Both the position numbers and the translations under genes were made by a program. Below, one piece after another: positions 36,406 to 46,454 of a stretch of 56,449 nt of DNA (positions are counted from its first letter, which is position 1; each line of letters starts with the position of its first letter). The DNA is taken from contig CAKPRG010000008.1 in the NCBI GenBank assembly GCA_934182465.1, positions 1 to 56,449 on the forward strand, written 5' to 3'. The DNA is from an uncultured Clostridia bacterium (GTDB lineage: Bacteria; Bacillota; Clostridia; TANB77; CAG-508). The notes under the pieces were generated by a model. The model searched no databases and was not told the DNA's origin. It saw only the letters and a list, made by a program, of their open reading frames with translations.

Positions 36406-37404
36406 TTATGCTCTATGCATTCTATCTAGTTTATCTAAATTATCTAATGCTTTTCCTGTTCCTATTGCAACACATGAAATAGCATCTTCTGCAATCATTA
36501 CATTTATTCCTATTTTTTCTTGTAATAATTTGTCTAATCCATCTACCAAGCAACCTCCACCTGTCATATAAATACCTTTATCACTAATATCAGCTGAAAG
36601 CTCTGGTGGAGTTCTTTCTAGAACTGAATGTACTGCATCAACAATCATGTTGGCTGGTTCTTCTAATGCTTCCATAAGTTCACTTGAATAAACTGTTATT
36701 GTTTTTGGAAGTCCTGTAAATAAATCTCTTCCTCTAACATCCATTTCCATATCTTGAAATTTTGGATATACACAACCAATATTAACTTTTAGTTCTTCTG
36801 CAGTTCTTTCACCAATCATTACATTGTGTTTTTTCTTAATATATTTTACTATATATTCATCAAATTTATCTCCTGCAACTTTAATTGATGTACTTACAAC
36901 AGATCCACCTAATGAAATAACAGCTATATCTGTTGTTCCACCACCAATATCTACAATCATATTTCCACATGGCTTAGATATATCTATTCCTGCACCAATA
37001 GCAGCTGCAATCGGTTCTTCTATTAAATATACTTTTCTTGCTCCTGCATTTGAAGCTGCATCTATTACAGCTTTTTTTTCTACTTCTGTTACTTGAGAAG
37101 GTATACATATCATTATTCTAGGTGCAAATAAAAATTTTCCACCTATTTTATTAATAAAATATTTAAGCATTCTTTCTGTAACAGTATAATCTGAAATAAC
37201 ACCATCTCTTAAAGGTCTTGTCGCTACAATGTTTCCTGGTGTTCTTCCAAGCATTCTTCTGGCTTCATGCCCTACTGCTAAAACTTCATTAGTTACATTA
37301 TTTACAGCTACAACAGATGGTTCTCTCAAAACAATTCCTTTACCTTTTACATAAGCTATAACTGTAGCAGTTCCTAAATCTATTCCTATATCTTGTCCAA
37401 ACAT
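36406..37404 (-). CDS. mreB: Rod-shape actin homologue MreB/Mbl
   Basis: Bacterial actin that organises lateral cell-wall synthesis at the membrane. Phosphate 1 loop IGIDLGTA at residues 6-13, VDIGGGTTDIAV (phosphate 2), EEPIAAAIGAG and the adenosine motif MTGGGCLVDGL. 332 residues from the ATG at 37404, preceded at about 10 nt by AAGGGA. No mreC/mreD follow, so Mbl is equally possible as the paralogue name. It indicates a rod-shaped cell. Confidence 0.93.
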   Translation of the reverse strand: MFGQDIGIDLGTATVIAYVKGKGIVLREPSVVAVNNVTNEVLAVGHEARRMLGRTPGNIVATRPLRDGVISDYTVTERMLKYFINKIGGKFLFAPRIMICIPSQVTEVEKKAVIDAASNAGARKVYLIEEPIAAAIGAGIDISKPCGNMIVDIGGGTTDIAVISLGGSVVSTSIKVAGDKFDEYIVKYIKKKHNVMIGERTAEELKVNIGCVYPKFQDMEMDVRGRDLFTGLPKTITVYSSELMEALEEPANMIVDAVHSVLERTPPELSADISDKGIYMTGGGCLVDGLDKLLQEKIGINVMIAEDAISCVAIGTGKALDNLDKLDRMHRA

Positions 37405-37470
37405 CAGCACTTCGTCCCTTCTAAATATTATTTTAATCTATATCAATGTTAATATTACATTTCCGTTACG

Positions 37471-37499
37471 ATTATATTACACTTCTTCTAAAATATCAA
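37471..37499 (-). promoter_or_regulatory. Promoter of mreB
   Basis: On the minus strand TTGATA, 17-bp spacer, TATAAT. Confidence 0.75.
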
Positions 37500-37611
37500 C
37501 CTTTTATATAAAAAAATAAAAACAAATCTGAAAAAATTATTTTCATTATATGTATAAAAACATTATCTTTTTATTTTATCAACAAATAATTTATTAAAAC
37601 TTCAATTTTGG

Positions 37612-37640
37612 TTGTTATACTCGACCTTTTATGATATAAT
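37612..37640 (+). promoter_or_regulatory. Promoter of the GT-C / GtrB-like operon
   Basis: TTGTTA, 17-bp spacer, TATAAT, about 230 bp before the first gene, leaving a long untranslated leader. Confidence 0.6.
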
Positions 37641-37867
37641 CCAACTGATTTTTAAAGATAGAATTTTTATTTAAATTAAATACTACTTATAAATTCAAGG
37701 ATTTTAAATTTGTATAAAATATTTATCTAATATAATTTGAATACGCTTTACTACTCAATAACTTTACTAATTATATAAATATATTATTACTTATTTACTT
37801 CTTTAATAAAAAACTCACATAATTCTTTCTTTAAATAAGAACATATACGAAAGGATTCAAAATCATT

Positions 37868-39523
37868 ATGAATATTATAAAAAAATATATAAAATATTTA
37901 CCTATTTTTTTATTTTTATTTGTAGTTTCTATTAGTATTTATACTATTGGAAGCTCAAATTTATTTGCACCAGATGAATACAATTATTCAAATATTTATG
38001 ATACAACTCAACCAATTACATCTTTTAGTGATTTAAGAATTTCTTTAGATGGATTTTATAATAATTGGACAGGTCGTATTTTAGTTCATGGTGCTATTCA
38101 ATTATTTTTATGGCTTAATATAAATGCTTTTTATGTACTAAATGGAATTGTTTTTTCTTTATTTTTAATCGGTATTATCCGTTTATTTAAAAATAAAGTC
38201 ACTATTTTAAATTTGTCAGTTTCATTATTCCTTATAATATTTTGTACTATGACTTTTTGTGAAAAATATATATGGGTTTCAGGAAGCTTAAACTATTTAT
38301 GGCCTACATGTTTTATGTTATATACATTAGCTTTCTTTTATAATGGAATTATTAAAAAGAAAAAATACAATTTTATGCAAACAATACTATTTTGGATTTT
38401 AGCTTTTATTACTGGTTTTTCACAAGAAAATACAGCTTTTGTTACTGGATCTTTTATAATAGTATTAGTTTTAACAAATATAAAGTATTTGCTAAAACTT
38501 CCTTTAAAGGAAAAAATTTATTGGATTTTAAGTATTTTAATCTTTGGAATTGGTGCTATGCTTTTGATTTTCGCACCAGGTAATTTTGTAAGATTAAACT
38601 CAACATCTACTGAAAAACATTTATATATTATAAATACATTAAAAAATGTTTTTCATATTCAAAATTTAATTGTAATATATATTATTTTATTTATTGCTGT
38701 ATTTTTAAAAGAAAAAAATGCTCAATCACAAGATTCTAAAAAAACTTTAACAGTTACATCTGAACAAATAAAATATGTTATTTTACCAAACATTATTGCT
38801 ATTTTACCAATGTTCATACTTTCAGAATTTTACGATAGAGCAATGTTACCCTATGAAACTTTAATTTTAGCTGGAATTATTTATAGTTTAAGTACTTTGC
38901 TAAAAAATACTTCACCAAGAAGCAAAATTAATTTAGGAGCTACTGTAATTTTTACATTTTGCTCTTTATACCCATTATTTACTAATTATGCTTTTTGTGT
39001 AAAATATTTAAAACCTTACAAAAATCAATTTACTAATCAGATAGAAACACAAATTAGTAATGGAGCTTCTACTTTAGTAGTTAATAAATTTGAACATATA
39101 TCTGATATTCCTGTTGGCAATATGATTTGTGAAAATTATCTTGATTCTTTATCAAATGATTTTAGAAATCAATTTGCTGCTAGATATTATCATGTTGCTG
39201 GAATTTATTGTGTGCCAACAGATTTTTGCCACATAGAAATTACTACAGATATTGAAACAACAGATAATTTCTATGTTGTTAATAAAGATAATGTTCCTCT
39301 AGCTTACAGATACATAAATTCAAAATATCCTGTTTCAAGTCTAGCAAATAAAATAATTTTTGAATTACCTATATCACAATTACCAAATGCCATTTTAGTT
39401 ATTCCAGAAGAAATTCAAGAACATATTACCTCTATTGAATATCGTGAAGTTGGTAAGATTGAAACTCTAGATAAAAGTAATTTAAATTTTGGAGGTGCAG
39501 TTCTTGAAACTACAAAAAATTAA
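37868..39523 (+). CDS. DUF6056-like polytopic membrane protein (GT-C-like)
   Basis: 551 residues with about ten membrane segments in the first 390 and a hydrophilic C-terminal domain of about 150 residues. An early DEYNYSNIYD in the first outside loop (acidic, as in GT-C catalytic loops) and FDGFYNNWTGR-like sequence fit DUF6056 proteins found in surface glycan loci. It probably transfers or flips lipid-linked sugars; inferred from fold type and neighbours. First of three tightly packed genes. Confidence 0.72.
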   Translation: MNIIKKYIKYLPIFLFLFVVSISIYTIGSSNLFAPDEYNYSNIYDTTQPITSFSDLRISLDGFYNNWTGRILVHGAIQLFLWLNINAFYVLNGIVFSLFLIGIIRLFKNKVTILNLSVSLFLIIFCTMTFCEKYIWVSGSLNYLWPTCFMLYTLAFFYNGIIKKKKYNFMQTILFWILAFITGFSQENTAFVTGSFIIVLVLTNIKYLLKLPLKEKIYWILSILIFGIGAMLLIFAPGNFVRLNSTSTEKHLYIINTLKNVFHIQNLIVIYIILFIAVFLKEKNAQSQDSKKTLTVTSEQIKYVILPNIIAILPMFILSEFYDRAMLPYETLILAGIIYSLSTLLKNTSPRSKINLGATVIFTFCSLYPLFTNYAFCVKYLKPYKNQFTNQIETQISNGASTLVVNKFEHISDIPVGNMICENYLDSLSNDFRNQFAARYYHVAGIYCVPTDFCHIEITTDIETTDNFYVVNKDNVPLAYRYINSKYPVSSLANKIIFELPISQLPNAILVIPEEIQEHITSIEYREVGKIETLDKSNLNFGGAVLETTKN

Positions 39524-41108
39524 TTTAAAATTAAATAAAATAGCAATAAATTTTATTGCTATTTTATCCACTATTATTTTAATATGTTTATCAATAAGCC
39601 TTGTTTTTATACAAGCAAACTTTAAAAATACAAATTATTTGGATTATCATGAAGGAATCTATTATACTTTAAAAAACATTCCTTTAACAATTTTGGGTGT
39701 ATTAATTTTATTTGGTATTTTCTATTTTTTATATAATTTATGTAAAAAGATTAATACCAAAATTTTATTAATAATTTCATTAATAATTATTAGCTTATTC
39801 AGTATTTTTTGGGTAAACGCGATACAAGCACCTGTAAAAGCTGATCAAAAATTTGTATTAGCTTGTGCTATTGCATTAAAAAATAATGATTATCATTTTT
39901 TTGAAGAAGGTCAATATTTATTTATGCACCCTCTTCAACTTGGAATTGTTTATTTTTTAAGAATATTAATAATATTTAGTGAATCCCCTCTATTTATACA
40001 AAATATTAATATAATATTTACTTTATTTTGTTTTTATTTATTATACAAAATTTGTAAATTAATTTTCAATACAGAAAATAACATTAAAATGATTTTGTTA
40101 TTGTTTCCAAGTTTTGTTGTATTGCCTATGTTATGTGTAATGGTTTATGGTAATATTTTTGGATTTACATTTGCACTTTTAGCACTATTTTTATTATTAT
40201 ATTATTATCAAAATAGAAAAATCAGGTATTTAGTACTAGCCTCTTTGTCTTTAACATTTTCGATAATATTAAAAAGTAATTATGAAATTATTTTAATTGC
40301 ATTCATCATTTCTTTAATATTAGATTGTATAAACAAATTTGATTATAAAAACTTATTGATAATTCTTTTATCACTTATTTTATTTTTTACAAGTAATAGA
40401 TTAATTATAAATTATACTGAACATGTAATAAAATCAGATGTAAATGAAGGTATTCCAATGATTGCTTATGTAGCAATGGGAATTGAACAACCTATCACTA
40501 GAAGTGCAGGCTGGTATAATGAAGGAAAAAATGTAGAAGCTATTTATAGTGATAATAATTACGATTTAGACTTAACAAAACAAGAAAGTACTGATATAAT
40601 AAAAAGCAGAATTAAAGAATTTATTAATTCTCCAAAAAATTGTATTAAATTTTATGCAGACAAAATTTTTTCTACATGGTGTGAACCAAGTTTTCAAGGT
40701 ATTTGGTCTGCTGAACCATTAGATGAATTTAATAATACATCTACTGAATACCAAAATTACTTATCTAATAATAAAATAATTATCAGCATTTTCCAAGGGA
40801 AATTACACACATTAATAAATTATTATTTAAGTATTTTTAATATATTAGTTTTTGGAACTGCTACATTAAGTACAATCTATAATATAAAAAAGCAGAAATT
40901 TGATTATAAAAATATTATTTTGCTACTTTGTTTCTTTGGTGGATTTTTATTCCATATCCTTTGGGAAACAAAATGTATTTATGTAATTCCTTTCTACTTT
41001 TTACTTCTTCCTTATTCAGCAGAAGGATTTACAATTATATTTGAATTGATAAATAAAAAATTAATGAATAAAAAAAATAATAAATTTACAAACAAAGAAA
41101 GGATTTAG
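39504..41108 (+). CDS. GT-C-type membrane glycosyltransferase-like protein
   Basis: About 534 residues and many membrane segments. The outside loop QAPVKADQKFVLACAIALKNNDY and the later PLQLGIVYFLRI resemble family 39-type mannosyltransferase-like proteins. The start is set at the TTG at 39504 because GGAGGT lies 7-8 nt before it; earlier GTG or TTG codons overlap that site. It overlaps the previous gene by 20 bp, showing coupled translation. Donor is probably a polyprenyl-phosphate sugar made by the next gene product. Confidence 0.75.
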   Translation: MKLQKINLKLNKIAINFIAILSTIILICLSISLVFIQANFKNTNYLDYHEGIYYTLKNIPLTILGVLILFGIFYFLYNLCKKINTKILLIISLIIISLFSIFWVNAIQAPVKADQKFVLACAIALKNNDYHFFEEGQYLFMHPLQLGIVYFLRILIIFSESPLFIQNINIIFTLFCFYLLYKICKLIFNTENNIKMILLLFPSFVVLPMLCVMVYGNIFGFTFALLALFLLLYYYQNRKIRYLVLASLSLTFSIILKSNYEIILIAFIISLILDCINKFDYKNLLIILLSLILFFTSNRLIINYTEHVIKSDVNEGIPMIAYVAMGIEQPITRSAGWYNEGKNVEAIYSDNNYDLDLTKQESTDIIKSRIKEFINSPKNCIKFYADKIFSTWCEPSFQGIWSAEPLDEFNNTSTEYQNYLSNNKIIISIFQGKLHTLINYYLSIFNILVFGTATLSTIYNIKKQKFDYKNIILLLCFFGGFLFHILWETKCIYVIPFYFLLLPYSAEGFTIIFELINKKLMNKKNNKFTNKERI

Positions 41109-41110
41109 TT

Positions 41111-42055
41111 ATGGAAAAAATATCAGTTATAGTTTCATGTTTCAATGAAGAAAAAGCATTACCACTATTTTACGAAGAAATGGAAAAACAAACTAAAAAT
41201 TTTGAAAATGTAGAATTTGAATATGTTTTTGTTAATGATGGTTCTTCAGATAAGACATTACAAGTTATGAAAGACTTAAGAAAAAAAGATCCTAAAGTTC
41301 GTTACGTATCTTTTTCAAGAAATTTTGGAAAAGAAGCTGCAATGTATGCAGGTCTTGAAGCTAGTACAGGTGATTTTGTTACATTAATGGATGCCGATTT
41401 ACAAGATCCACCAGCATTATTAAAAGAAATGTATGATGCAATAAAAAATGAAGGATATGATATGGTTGGAACTAGAAGAGTTACTCGTAAAGGTGAACCA
41501 CCTATTCGTAGTTTCTGTGCAAGAGTATTTTACAAATTAATTAATAAAATGTCTAAAGTTCAAATGGTAGATGGAGCTAGAGATTATATGTTAATGACAA
41601 GACAAGTAACTAACTCTATATTAGATTTAAAAGAATATAATCGTTATTCAAAAGGACTAGTTAGTTTTGTTGGATATAAAGTAAAATGGCTTGAATATGA
41701 AAATATTGAAAGAGTTGCTGGTGAAACAAAATGGTCATTTTGGAAATTATTTAAATATGCAATTGAAGGAATTACTGCATTTTCAACAACACCACTTATT
41801 TTCGCTTCATTTTTAGGAATTTTATTTTGTATAGTTTCATTCTTATTCATACTTGTTATAATTGCCAAAACAGTTATGTATGGAGATCCAACTAGTGGTT
41901 GGCCTTCTTTGGTATGTATTATATTTATGGTTAGTGGTATTCAATTATTCTCTCTTGGAATTATTGGTCAATACTTATCTAAAACATACTTAGAAGTAAA
42001 AAAACGTCCTATTTATATAGTGCGTGAAACAAGTGAAAATCCTAAAGAAGATTAA
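41111..42055 (+). CDS. Polyprenyl-phosphate glycosyltransferase, GtrB/CsbB-like
   Basis: Family 2 glycosyltransferase: VNDGSSDKT (about 41-49) and MDADLQDPP (about 93-101) bind the nucleotide sugar and metal. Two C-terminal membrane helices (about 232-257 and 266-292) anchor it, as in GtrB, CsbB and DPM-type enzymes that charge undecaprenyl phosphate. 314 residues. AAAGGA precedes the ATG, two bases after the previous stop. With the two GT-C-like proteins it forms a three-gene surface-polymer glycosylation unit. Confidence 0.9.
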   Translation: MEKISVIVSCFNEEKALPLFYEEMEKQTKNFENVEFEYVFVNDGSSDKTLQVMKDLRKKDPKVRYVSFSRNFGKEAAMYAGLEASTGDFVTLMDADLQDPPALLKEMYDAIKNEGYDMVGTRRVTRKGEPPIRSFCARVFYKLINKMSKVQMVDGARDYMLMTRQVTNSILDLKEYNRYSKGLVSFVGYKVKWLEYENIERVAGETKWSFWKLFKYAIEGITAFSTTPLIFASFLGILFCIVSFLFILVIIAKTVMYGDPTSGWPSLVCIIFMVSGIQLFSLGIIGQYLSKTYLEVKKRPIYIVRETSENPKED

Positions 42056-42072
42056 TAATTTTAATTTATATG

Positions 42073-42113
42073 TCAAAAGAGGATATTGCAAATTTCAAAT
42101 ATCCTCTTTTTAT
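42073..42113. terminator. Bidirectional terminator
   Basis: Stem AAAAGAGGATATT / AATATCCTCTTTT with a loop of about 10 nt, between convergent genes. Confidence 0.85.
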
Positions 42114-42127
42114 TATTGTTATTTATA

Positions 42128-42616
42128 TTAGAAAATATTTTTTAGTCTAAAACTATCTTTTTCATTTACATGTTCTAACCAAAACTTTGCTTCTACTATA
42201 TTATCCAAAGCTTCATCATATTCATGATTAATTGAGTTTTCTTCTAAAATAACAATAGCATAACTTATTTTTTCTAATTCATCATGCTCTGCAAAAAAAG
42301 AAAGTTTTGCCTCTTCCTTAAACCAATCATCTTTTAATTTTTTTATTTTTTCATTAACTCCATCAACTTCTTTATCAATATTTTCTAAATTCTTTTTATC
42401 TATATCTTCTAGTTCATTCATTTCTTCTAAAGCTTGTCTTACTTCTTCACTTTCATCTTCCTCTTCTACTTTCTCTAAATTTTTCATTACATCATCTAAT
42501 TGTCCAATTATTTTCTCTACACTTTTTTTAGATACACAATTTGTTATAAATTCTAAACTTCCTATAATAACTATTATTATAATCAGAATTAATATTTCAC
42601 TTCGTATTCTTTTCAC
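42128..42616 (-). CDS. DUF4363 family protein
   Basis: 162 residues: an N-terminal membrane helix, then a long Glu/Lys-rich coiled-coil-like region (KNLEKVEEEDESEEVRQALE), then LSFFAEHDELEKISYAIVILEE, typical of DUF4363. The GTG at 42616 is chosen: AAAGGAGG is four bases upstream and GTGA overlaps the stop of the DUF421 gene. DUF4363 genes commonly follow DUF421 genes, as here. Role unknown, thought membrane-linked. Confidence 0.85.
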   Translation of the reverse strand: MKRIRSEILILIIIIVIIGSLEFITNCVSKKSVEKIIGQLDDVMKNLEKVEEEDESEEVRQALEEMNELEDIDKKNLENIDKEVDGVNEKIKKLKDDWFKEEAKLSFFAEHDELEKISYAIVILEENSINHEYDEALDNIVEAKFWLEHVNEKDSFRLKNIF

Positions 42617-43287
42617 ATTTCCTCCTTTTTCTGACAAAACATAGTATTATCACCATTTAGAACAACTACGAGTGCTTCCTCTGGTTTCATATTAAACTTT
42701 CCAACTTCTGTTTCTAACCATTTTCTGTTTTTTCCTAATTTTTTTAAATTTTCTTCCATTATTTTCCCATCAATTACTAGGTCATAAGCTATTCCTTCAT
42801 ATTTTGCATTTATATTAAAATCTTCTGGCTTTAAAGCTCTCTTCTCAGGCTTTTGTACAACACTTATTTGTCCACTTGTTTCTAATATTGCAAATTCTAC
42901 ATCACCTAAATTATTAATATTATTTACTCTAAGTCTTTCTTGTAATTCATTAATTGTAAAATTTTCCATTTTCATAGCATTTTCATCTATTTTTCCTCTG
43001 TAAATCAATATTCTTGGCTTACCACAAATTAACTCTCTCATTTTTATACTTTTTAAATTTATTAAAGAAATTGCAATATGCATAAATAACAATCCTAAAA
43101 TTGGAATAAATCCATATAATAATGGTATACCAATTTCTGTCATTGGAGTTGCCGCTAAGTCTGCAATCATAATTGCTATAGCAAGTTCAAACGGCTGCAT
43201 TTGCCCTATTTCTCTTTTTCCCATACATCTCATTACAATTAAAACAATAGTATATAAAATAATACTTTTTACAAAAATTAAAATCAT
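42613..43287 (-). CDS. DUF421 (YetF-type) membrane protein
   Basis: 224 residues. Three N-terminal membrane helices are followed by a soluble domain. MGKREIGQMQPFELAIAIMIADLAATPM is the family signature (membrane region), then ELICGKPRILIYRGKID and NNINNLGDVEFAILETSGQISV. Found widely in Firmicutes and in spore or envelope settings; molecular role unclear. Translationally coupled to the DUF4363 gene. Confidence 0.92.
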   Translation of the reverse strand: MILIFVKSIILYTIVLIVMRCMGKREIGQMQPFELAIAIMIADLAATPMTEIGIPLLYGFIPILGLLFMHIAISLINLKSIKMRELICGKPRILIYRGKIDENAMKMENFTINELQERLRVNNINNLGDVEFAILETSGQISVVQKPEKRALKPEDFNINAKYEGIAYDLVIDGKIMEENLKKLGKNRKWLETEVGKFNMKPEEALVVVLNGDNTMFCQKKEEM

Positions 43288-43614
43288 TTTTTGATTCCTT
43301 TCTTTTATATGAATATTTTTTGCAAAAATTATTAAAATATACTTATATATTTATTTTTATTCTTCTATAACAAGAACAGATATTATAATGAATTAAAAAA
43401 TTTTATTTATTTAAAATATTTGCTTATTGAAACCAAAGTGGACATTATGATAATTGCAAAAGACAAAATTTCTTGCAAATGTCCACGTCTTTGTTCATCG
43501 CGCCAAGTTTTTTTAAAAAAACTTGTGTGCATAGAACTATCTATTTTTTCAATATTTACGCAATTTATTTTCTAGAATAAAAATAAATGTATCTTTTAAA
43601 GGAAGGAGAAAACA
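43288..43614. other. 327-bp intergenic region with one copy of a dispersed repeat
   Basis: At about 43430-43535 it contains a stretch (GTCCAC...TTCATCGCGCCAAGTTTTTT...ACTTGTGTGCATAG) that recurs after the next gene at about 44035-44095. No gene is seen. AAGGAAGGAGAAA precedes the following gene. Confidence 0.5.
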
Positions 43615-43995
43615 ATGGATAATAATCATAGTGATATACAATCTAATAACAATACTATGGGAACTGTTGGGCAAATCGTAGGAAGATTTATAGTTGCAGC
43701 AATTATACTTGGAATAACAGCTTTTTTTACACCTGGATTTTCAATCAACAACATTTGGTCTTTAGGTGTTGCTGCAATTGTTTTAACTGTTATGGATTAT
43801 TTAATTGTTAAATTTACTGGTCTTCAAGCAATTGCATTTGGTAAAGGTTTTGTAGGTTTTGTTTTAGCAGTTATTACTTTATATGCAACTCAATTTTTTG
43901 TTGCTGGTTACTCTATTTCTTGGGTAGCTGCTATAATTGGAGCACTTATTTATGGTGTTATCGATTATATAATTCCAGGTGAGCAAAATCCTTAG
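43615..43995 (+). CDS. Phage-holin-4-like (Mycobacterium-type) membrane protein
   Basis: 126 residues and four membrane helices after a hydrophilic Asn/Ser-rich start. GRFIVAAIILGITAFFTPGFSI and IYGVIDYIIPG match the Phage_holin_4_2 / YvlD-type family, which in Firmicutes chromosomes is usually not phage-borne. Role unclear, possibly membrane stress. Strong AAGGAGAAA ribosome site. Flanked on both sides by copies of a dispersed repeat. Confidence 0.85.
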   Translation: MDNNHSDIQSNNNTMGTVGQIVGRFIVAAIILGITAFFTPGFSINNIWSLGVAAIVLTVMDYLIVKFTGLQAIAFGKGFVGFVLAVITLYATQFFVAGYSISWVAAIIGALIYGVIDYIIPGEQNP

Positions 43996-44034
43996 TTAAA
44001 TTTACAAAACTTTATGCATAAAATTTTACAATAA

Positions 44035-44153
44035 AATTCTATGCGAATGCCCACAATTTTGTTTATCGCATCAAGTTTTTTAGTTTGTGTGTAAATAAAG
44101 TTTGGGTGTCCCCTTTATATAATAGAAAATATAAAATACTTTTCTATTATATA
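44035..44153. repeat. Dispersed intergenic repeat with 14-bp palindrome
   Basis: 44035-44113 resembles 43478-43535 and, inverted, 46941-46976 (shared AGTTTGTGTG...AAAGTTTGGGT). It ends in a perfect inverted repeat TATATAATAGAAAA / TTTTCTATTATATA (44116-44129 and 44140-44153). Related palindromes occur at 46902-46943 and 27846-27874. Confidence 0.6.
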
Positions 44154-44155
44154 AC

Positions 44156-44188
44156 AAAATCGAGACTTCACTTAAAAGTCTCGATTTT
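44156..44188 (-). terminator. Terminator after glmU
   Basis: Stem AAAATCGAGACT / AGTCTCGATTTT with a 9-nt loop. Confidence 0.85.
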
Positions 44189-44207
44189 GTTTATTTGTAT
44201 TTATATT

Positions 44208-45491
44208 TTATTTCTTTTTATTATAATATCCTTCTTTATTTATTTGGCGCTCTCTTGCAATTGATAAAGTATCATTTGGAATATCATCTGTAATTGTAGA
44301 GCCAGCTGCGACAGTAACATTATCACCTATTTTTACTGGTGCTACTAAGCTTACATTTGAGCCAATAAAAGCATTATCTCCAATTATTGTTTGATTTTTA
44401 TTTTTGCCATCATAATTGCAAGTTATTGTACCACAACCAATATTACCATTTTTTCCAATTTTACAATCACCTAAATATGTTAAATGAGGCACTTTAGTTC
44501 CTTCACCTATAACAGTTTTCTTTATTTCTACACAGTTTCCTATTTTTACTTTATTATCTAATATACAACCTTCTCTAATGAAAGCATTTGGTCCAATTTC
44601 ACAATTTTCACCAATTATTACATTATTTTGAATTGTAGTATTTGGGTGAATTACTGTATCTTGACCTATTTTTACATCATCATAAATATAAGTTGAATTA
44701 GCATCTTCAATAGTTACACCATTTCTCATGTGTTCACTATTTATTCTCATTCTTAAAACTCTAGTTAATAATTCTAGTTGAGCTCTATCATTAACACCTA
44801 ATATTTCTGTATTATCTTCAACAATAACAGCACCTGTCTTTAGACCTTTATCATTCATTATTTTAATAACATCTGTTAAATAATATTCACCTTGTGCATT
44901 ATTTGGTTTAATAAATTTTAAAGCTTTTAAAAGTTCTTCAATATCAAAACAATAAATTCCTGAATTTATTTCTTTAATCTTCTTTTGATAACTATTAGCA
45001 TCTTTTTCTTCAACTATTTCTTCAACAGATCCACCTTCGTCTCTTATTATTCTTCCATATCCTGTTGGATTTTCATAAATAGCTGTTAATAAAGTTGCAT
45101 ATTCTTTACTTGTAACACTTTTTTCAATTAATTTTTTTAATGTTTCAGGTCTAATTATTGGTACATCACCATATAAAACTACTACTTTGCCTTTTTTTCC
45201 TTCTAGAAATGGTGCTGCTTGCATAACAGCATGACCTGTTCCTAAAAGTTCATCTTGGTATGCATATTTAACTGAATCTCCAAGTACTTCTTGCACTTGT
45301 TCTCTCATGTGTCCTACAACAGCAACAACATCATCTGAGCCTATTTTATATGCAAGTTCTGCAACTCTTTTTACTAATTCTTTTCCATATATTTTATGTA
45401 CCAATTTTGATTTATTTGATTTCATTCTTGTGCCTTTTCCAGCTGCCATTATAATTGTAATTACATATTCTTCATTATCTAAAATTTTCAT
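44208..45491 (-). CDS. glmU: Bifunctional GlmU (GlcNAc-1-P uridyltransferase / GlcN-1-P acetyltransferase)
   Basis: Makes UDP-N-acetylglucosamine for peptidoglycan. The N-terminal uridyltransferase starts MAAGKGTRMKSNKSK (residues 15-29), followed by LLGTGHAVMQA and VLYGDVP. The C-terminal left-handed beta-helix shows hexapeptide repeats (IGENCEIGPNAFI), CVEIKKTVIG, HLTYLGD, GTITCNYDGKNK and AAGSTITDD. 427 residues, somewhat shorter than the usual ~455, mostly from a shorter linker and C-terminal tail. Catalytic stretches are intact. Confidence 0.94.
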   Translation of the reverse strand: MKILDNEEYVITIIMAAGKGTRMKSNKSKLVHKIYGKELVKRVAELAYKIGSDDVVAVVGHMREQVQEVLGDSVKYAYQDELLGTGHAVMQAAPFLEGKKGKVVVLYGDVPIIRPETLKKLIEKSVTSKEYATLLTAIYENPTGYGRIIRDEGGSVEEIVEEKDANSYQKKIKEINSGIYCFDIEELLKALKFIKPNNAQGEYYLTDVIKIMNDKGLKTGAVIVEDNTEILGVNDRAQLELLTRVLRMRINSEHMRNGVTIEDANSTYIYDDVKIGQDTVIHPNTTIQNNVIIGENCEIGPNAFIREGCILDNKVKIGNCVEIKKTVIGEGTKVPHLTYLGDCKIGKNGNIGCGTITCNYDGKNKNQTIIGDNAFIGSNVSLVAPVKIGDNVTVAAGSTITDDIPNDTLSIARERQINKEGYYNKKK

Positions 45492-45663
45492 AATTGTAAA
45501 TTCCTTTCTTTCGAAAATCTCAATTTATTTATTATTTTTTCCATTAATTTTATAACAAATTTAGAATAACACATAATAATTCTTTTATCAATATTTTTTG
45601 TCGTTTTGAGAAAATTCAAATTGTATTTCCTTTATTATATATTATTCTACATAATTTTTATTG

Positions 45664-46254
45664 TTACTTTTTTACTCTAGAAATTGCTAATCCATCTCCT
45701 ACTTCTAATATTTGACTTTCTAACCTTGAATCTTCTATTGCTTGTGCTATATATTCTCTTAAGTGCCTTACTGCTGTTCTTTGTTTATGTTTATTGTAGT
45801 CACTCAATACATATCCTTTGTATAAAATATTATCTGCTAAAATAATTCCATTATTTTTTACAAGTCTTATTCCTTCTTCTAAAAATACTGGATATTTTCC
45901 TTTATTAGCATCTATAAATATAATGTCGTATTCATCTTTAAATGTTGGTAATAAATCTACAGCATTTCCTAAAAAAATTGTTATTTGTTCTTCTACACCA
46001 ATTTTTTTAATATTTTCTTTTGCTTCTTCTGCTCTTTCTTCATTTAATTCAATTGTATCTATATGTGCATTTGGAGCAAATCTTGCAAATTGACTTGCTG
46101 AATAACCTACTGCTGTACCAATTTCTAATATTCTTTTTGGATTTTCTTCTTCTAAAAGTTTTTTTATCACTTCTAAAGTATCATCCATTATTATTGGTAT
46201 ATGATCTTCTAAAGCTTTTTCTTTTACTTTTTCTAATTCTTCTAAATTGAACAT
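45664..46254 (-). CDS. trmR: O-methyltransferase family 3, probably tRNA 5-hydroxyuridine methyltransferase
   Basis: 196 residues with a class I SAM fold: ILEIGTAVGYSA (SAM loop), IDTIELNEER, IFIDANKGKYPVFLE and ILADNILYKGYV are typical of the COG4122 group to which TrmR belongs. TrmR makes 5-methoxyuridine at tRNA position 34; a catechol-type substrate cannot be excluded by eye. Single gene, minus strand. Confidence 0.85.
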   Translation of the reverse strand: MFNLEELEKVKEKALEDHIPIIMDDTLEVIKKLLEEENPKRILEIGTAVGYSASQFARFAPNAHIDTIELNEERAEEAKENIKKIGVEEQITIFLGNAVDLLPTFKDEYDIIFIDANKGKYPVFLEEGIRLVKNNGIILADNILYKGYVLSDYNKHKQRTAVRHLREYIAQAIEDSRLESQILEVGDGLAISRVKK

Positions 46255-46454
46255 TTTGCCTCCACTATTAGTAATTTTAATAATTCATTTATTTGTACTA
46301 TCAATAATTAACTTTACTATATTTAACTTCTTTGTTATATCACTTTTTTCTACTAAATACAAGTTTTTTGAAAAAGTTGTATTTTATGTAAATCTGTGAT
46401 ATAATTATTATGTTGTTTTTAATCACATTTATTAAAAAACGGAGGATAAAAAAG

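Larger units (their letters stand above)
37411..37867. promoter_or_regulatory. 457-bp intergenic region with divergent promoters
   Basis: It holds the mreB promoter (37471-37499, minus) and a plus-strand promoter at 37612-37640. The rest is AT-rich with no gene, repeat or hairpin that I can support. Confidence 0.6.

Noticed and set aside
43615..43995. Prophage indicated by the holin-like gene
   Set aside because: No other phage gene nearby; this family is common as a chromosomal membrane protein.
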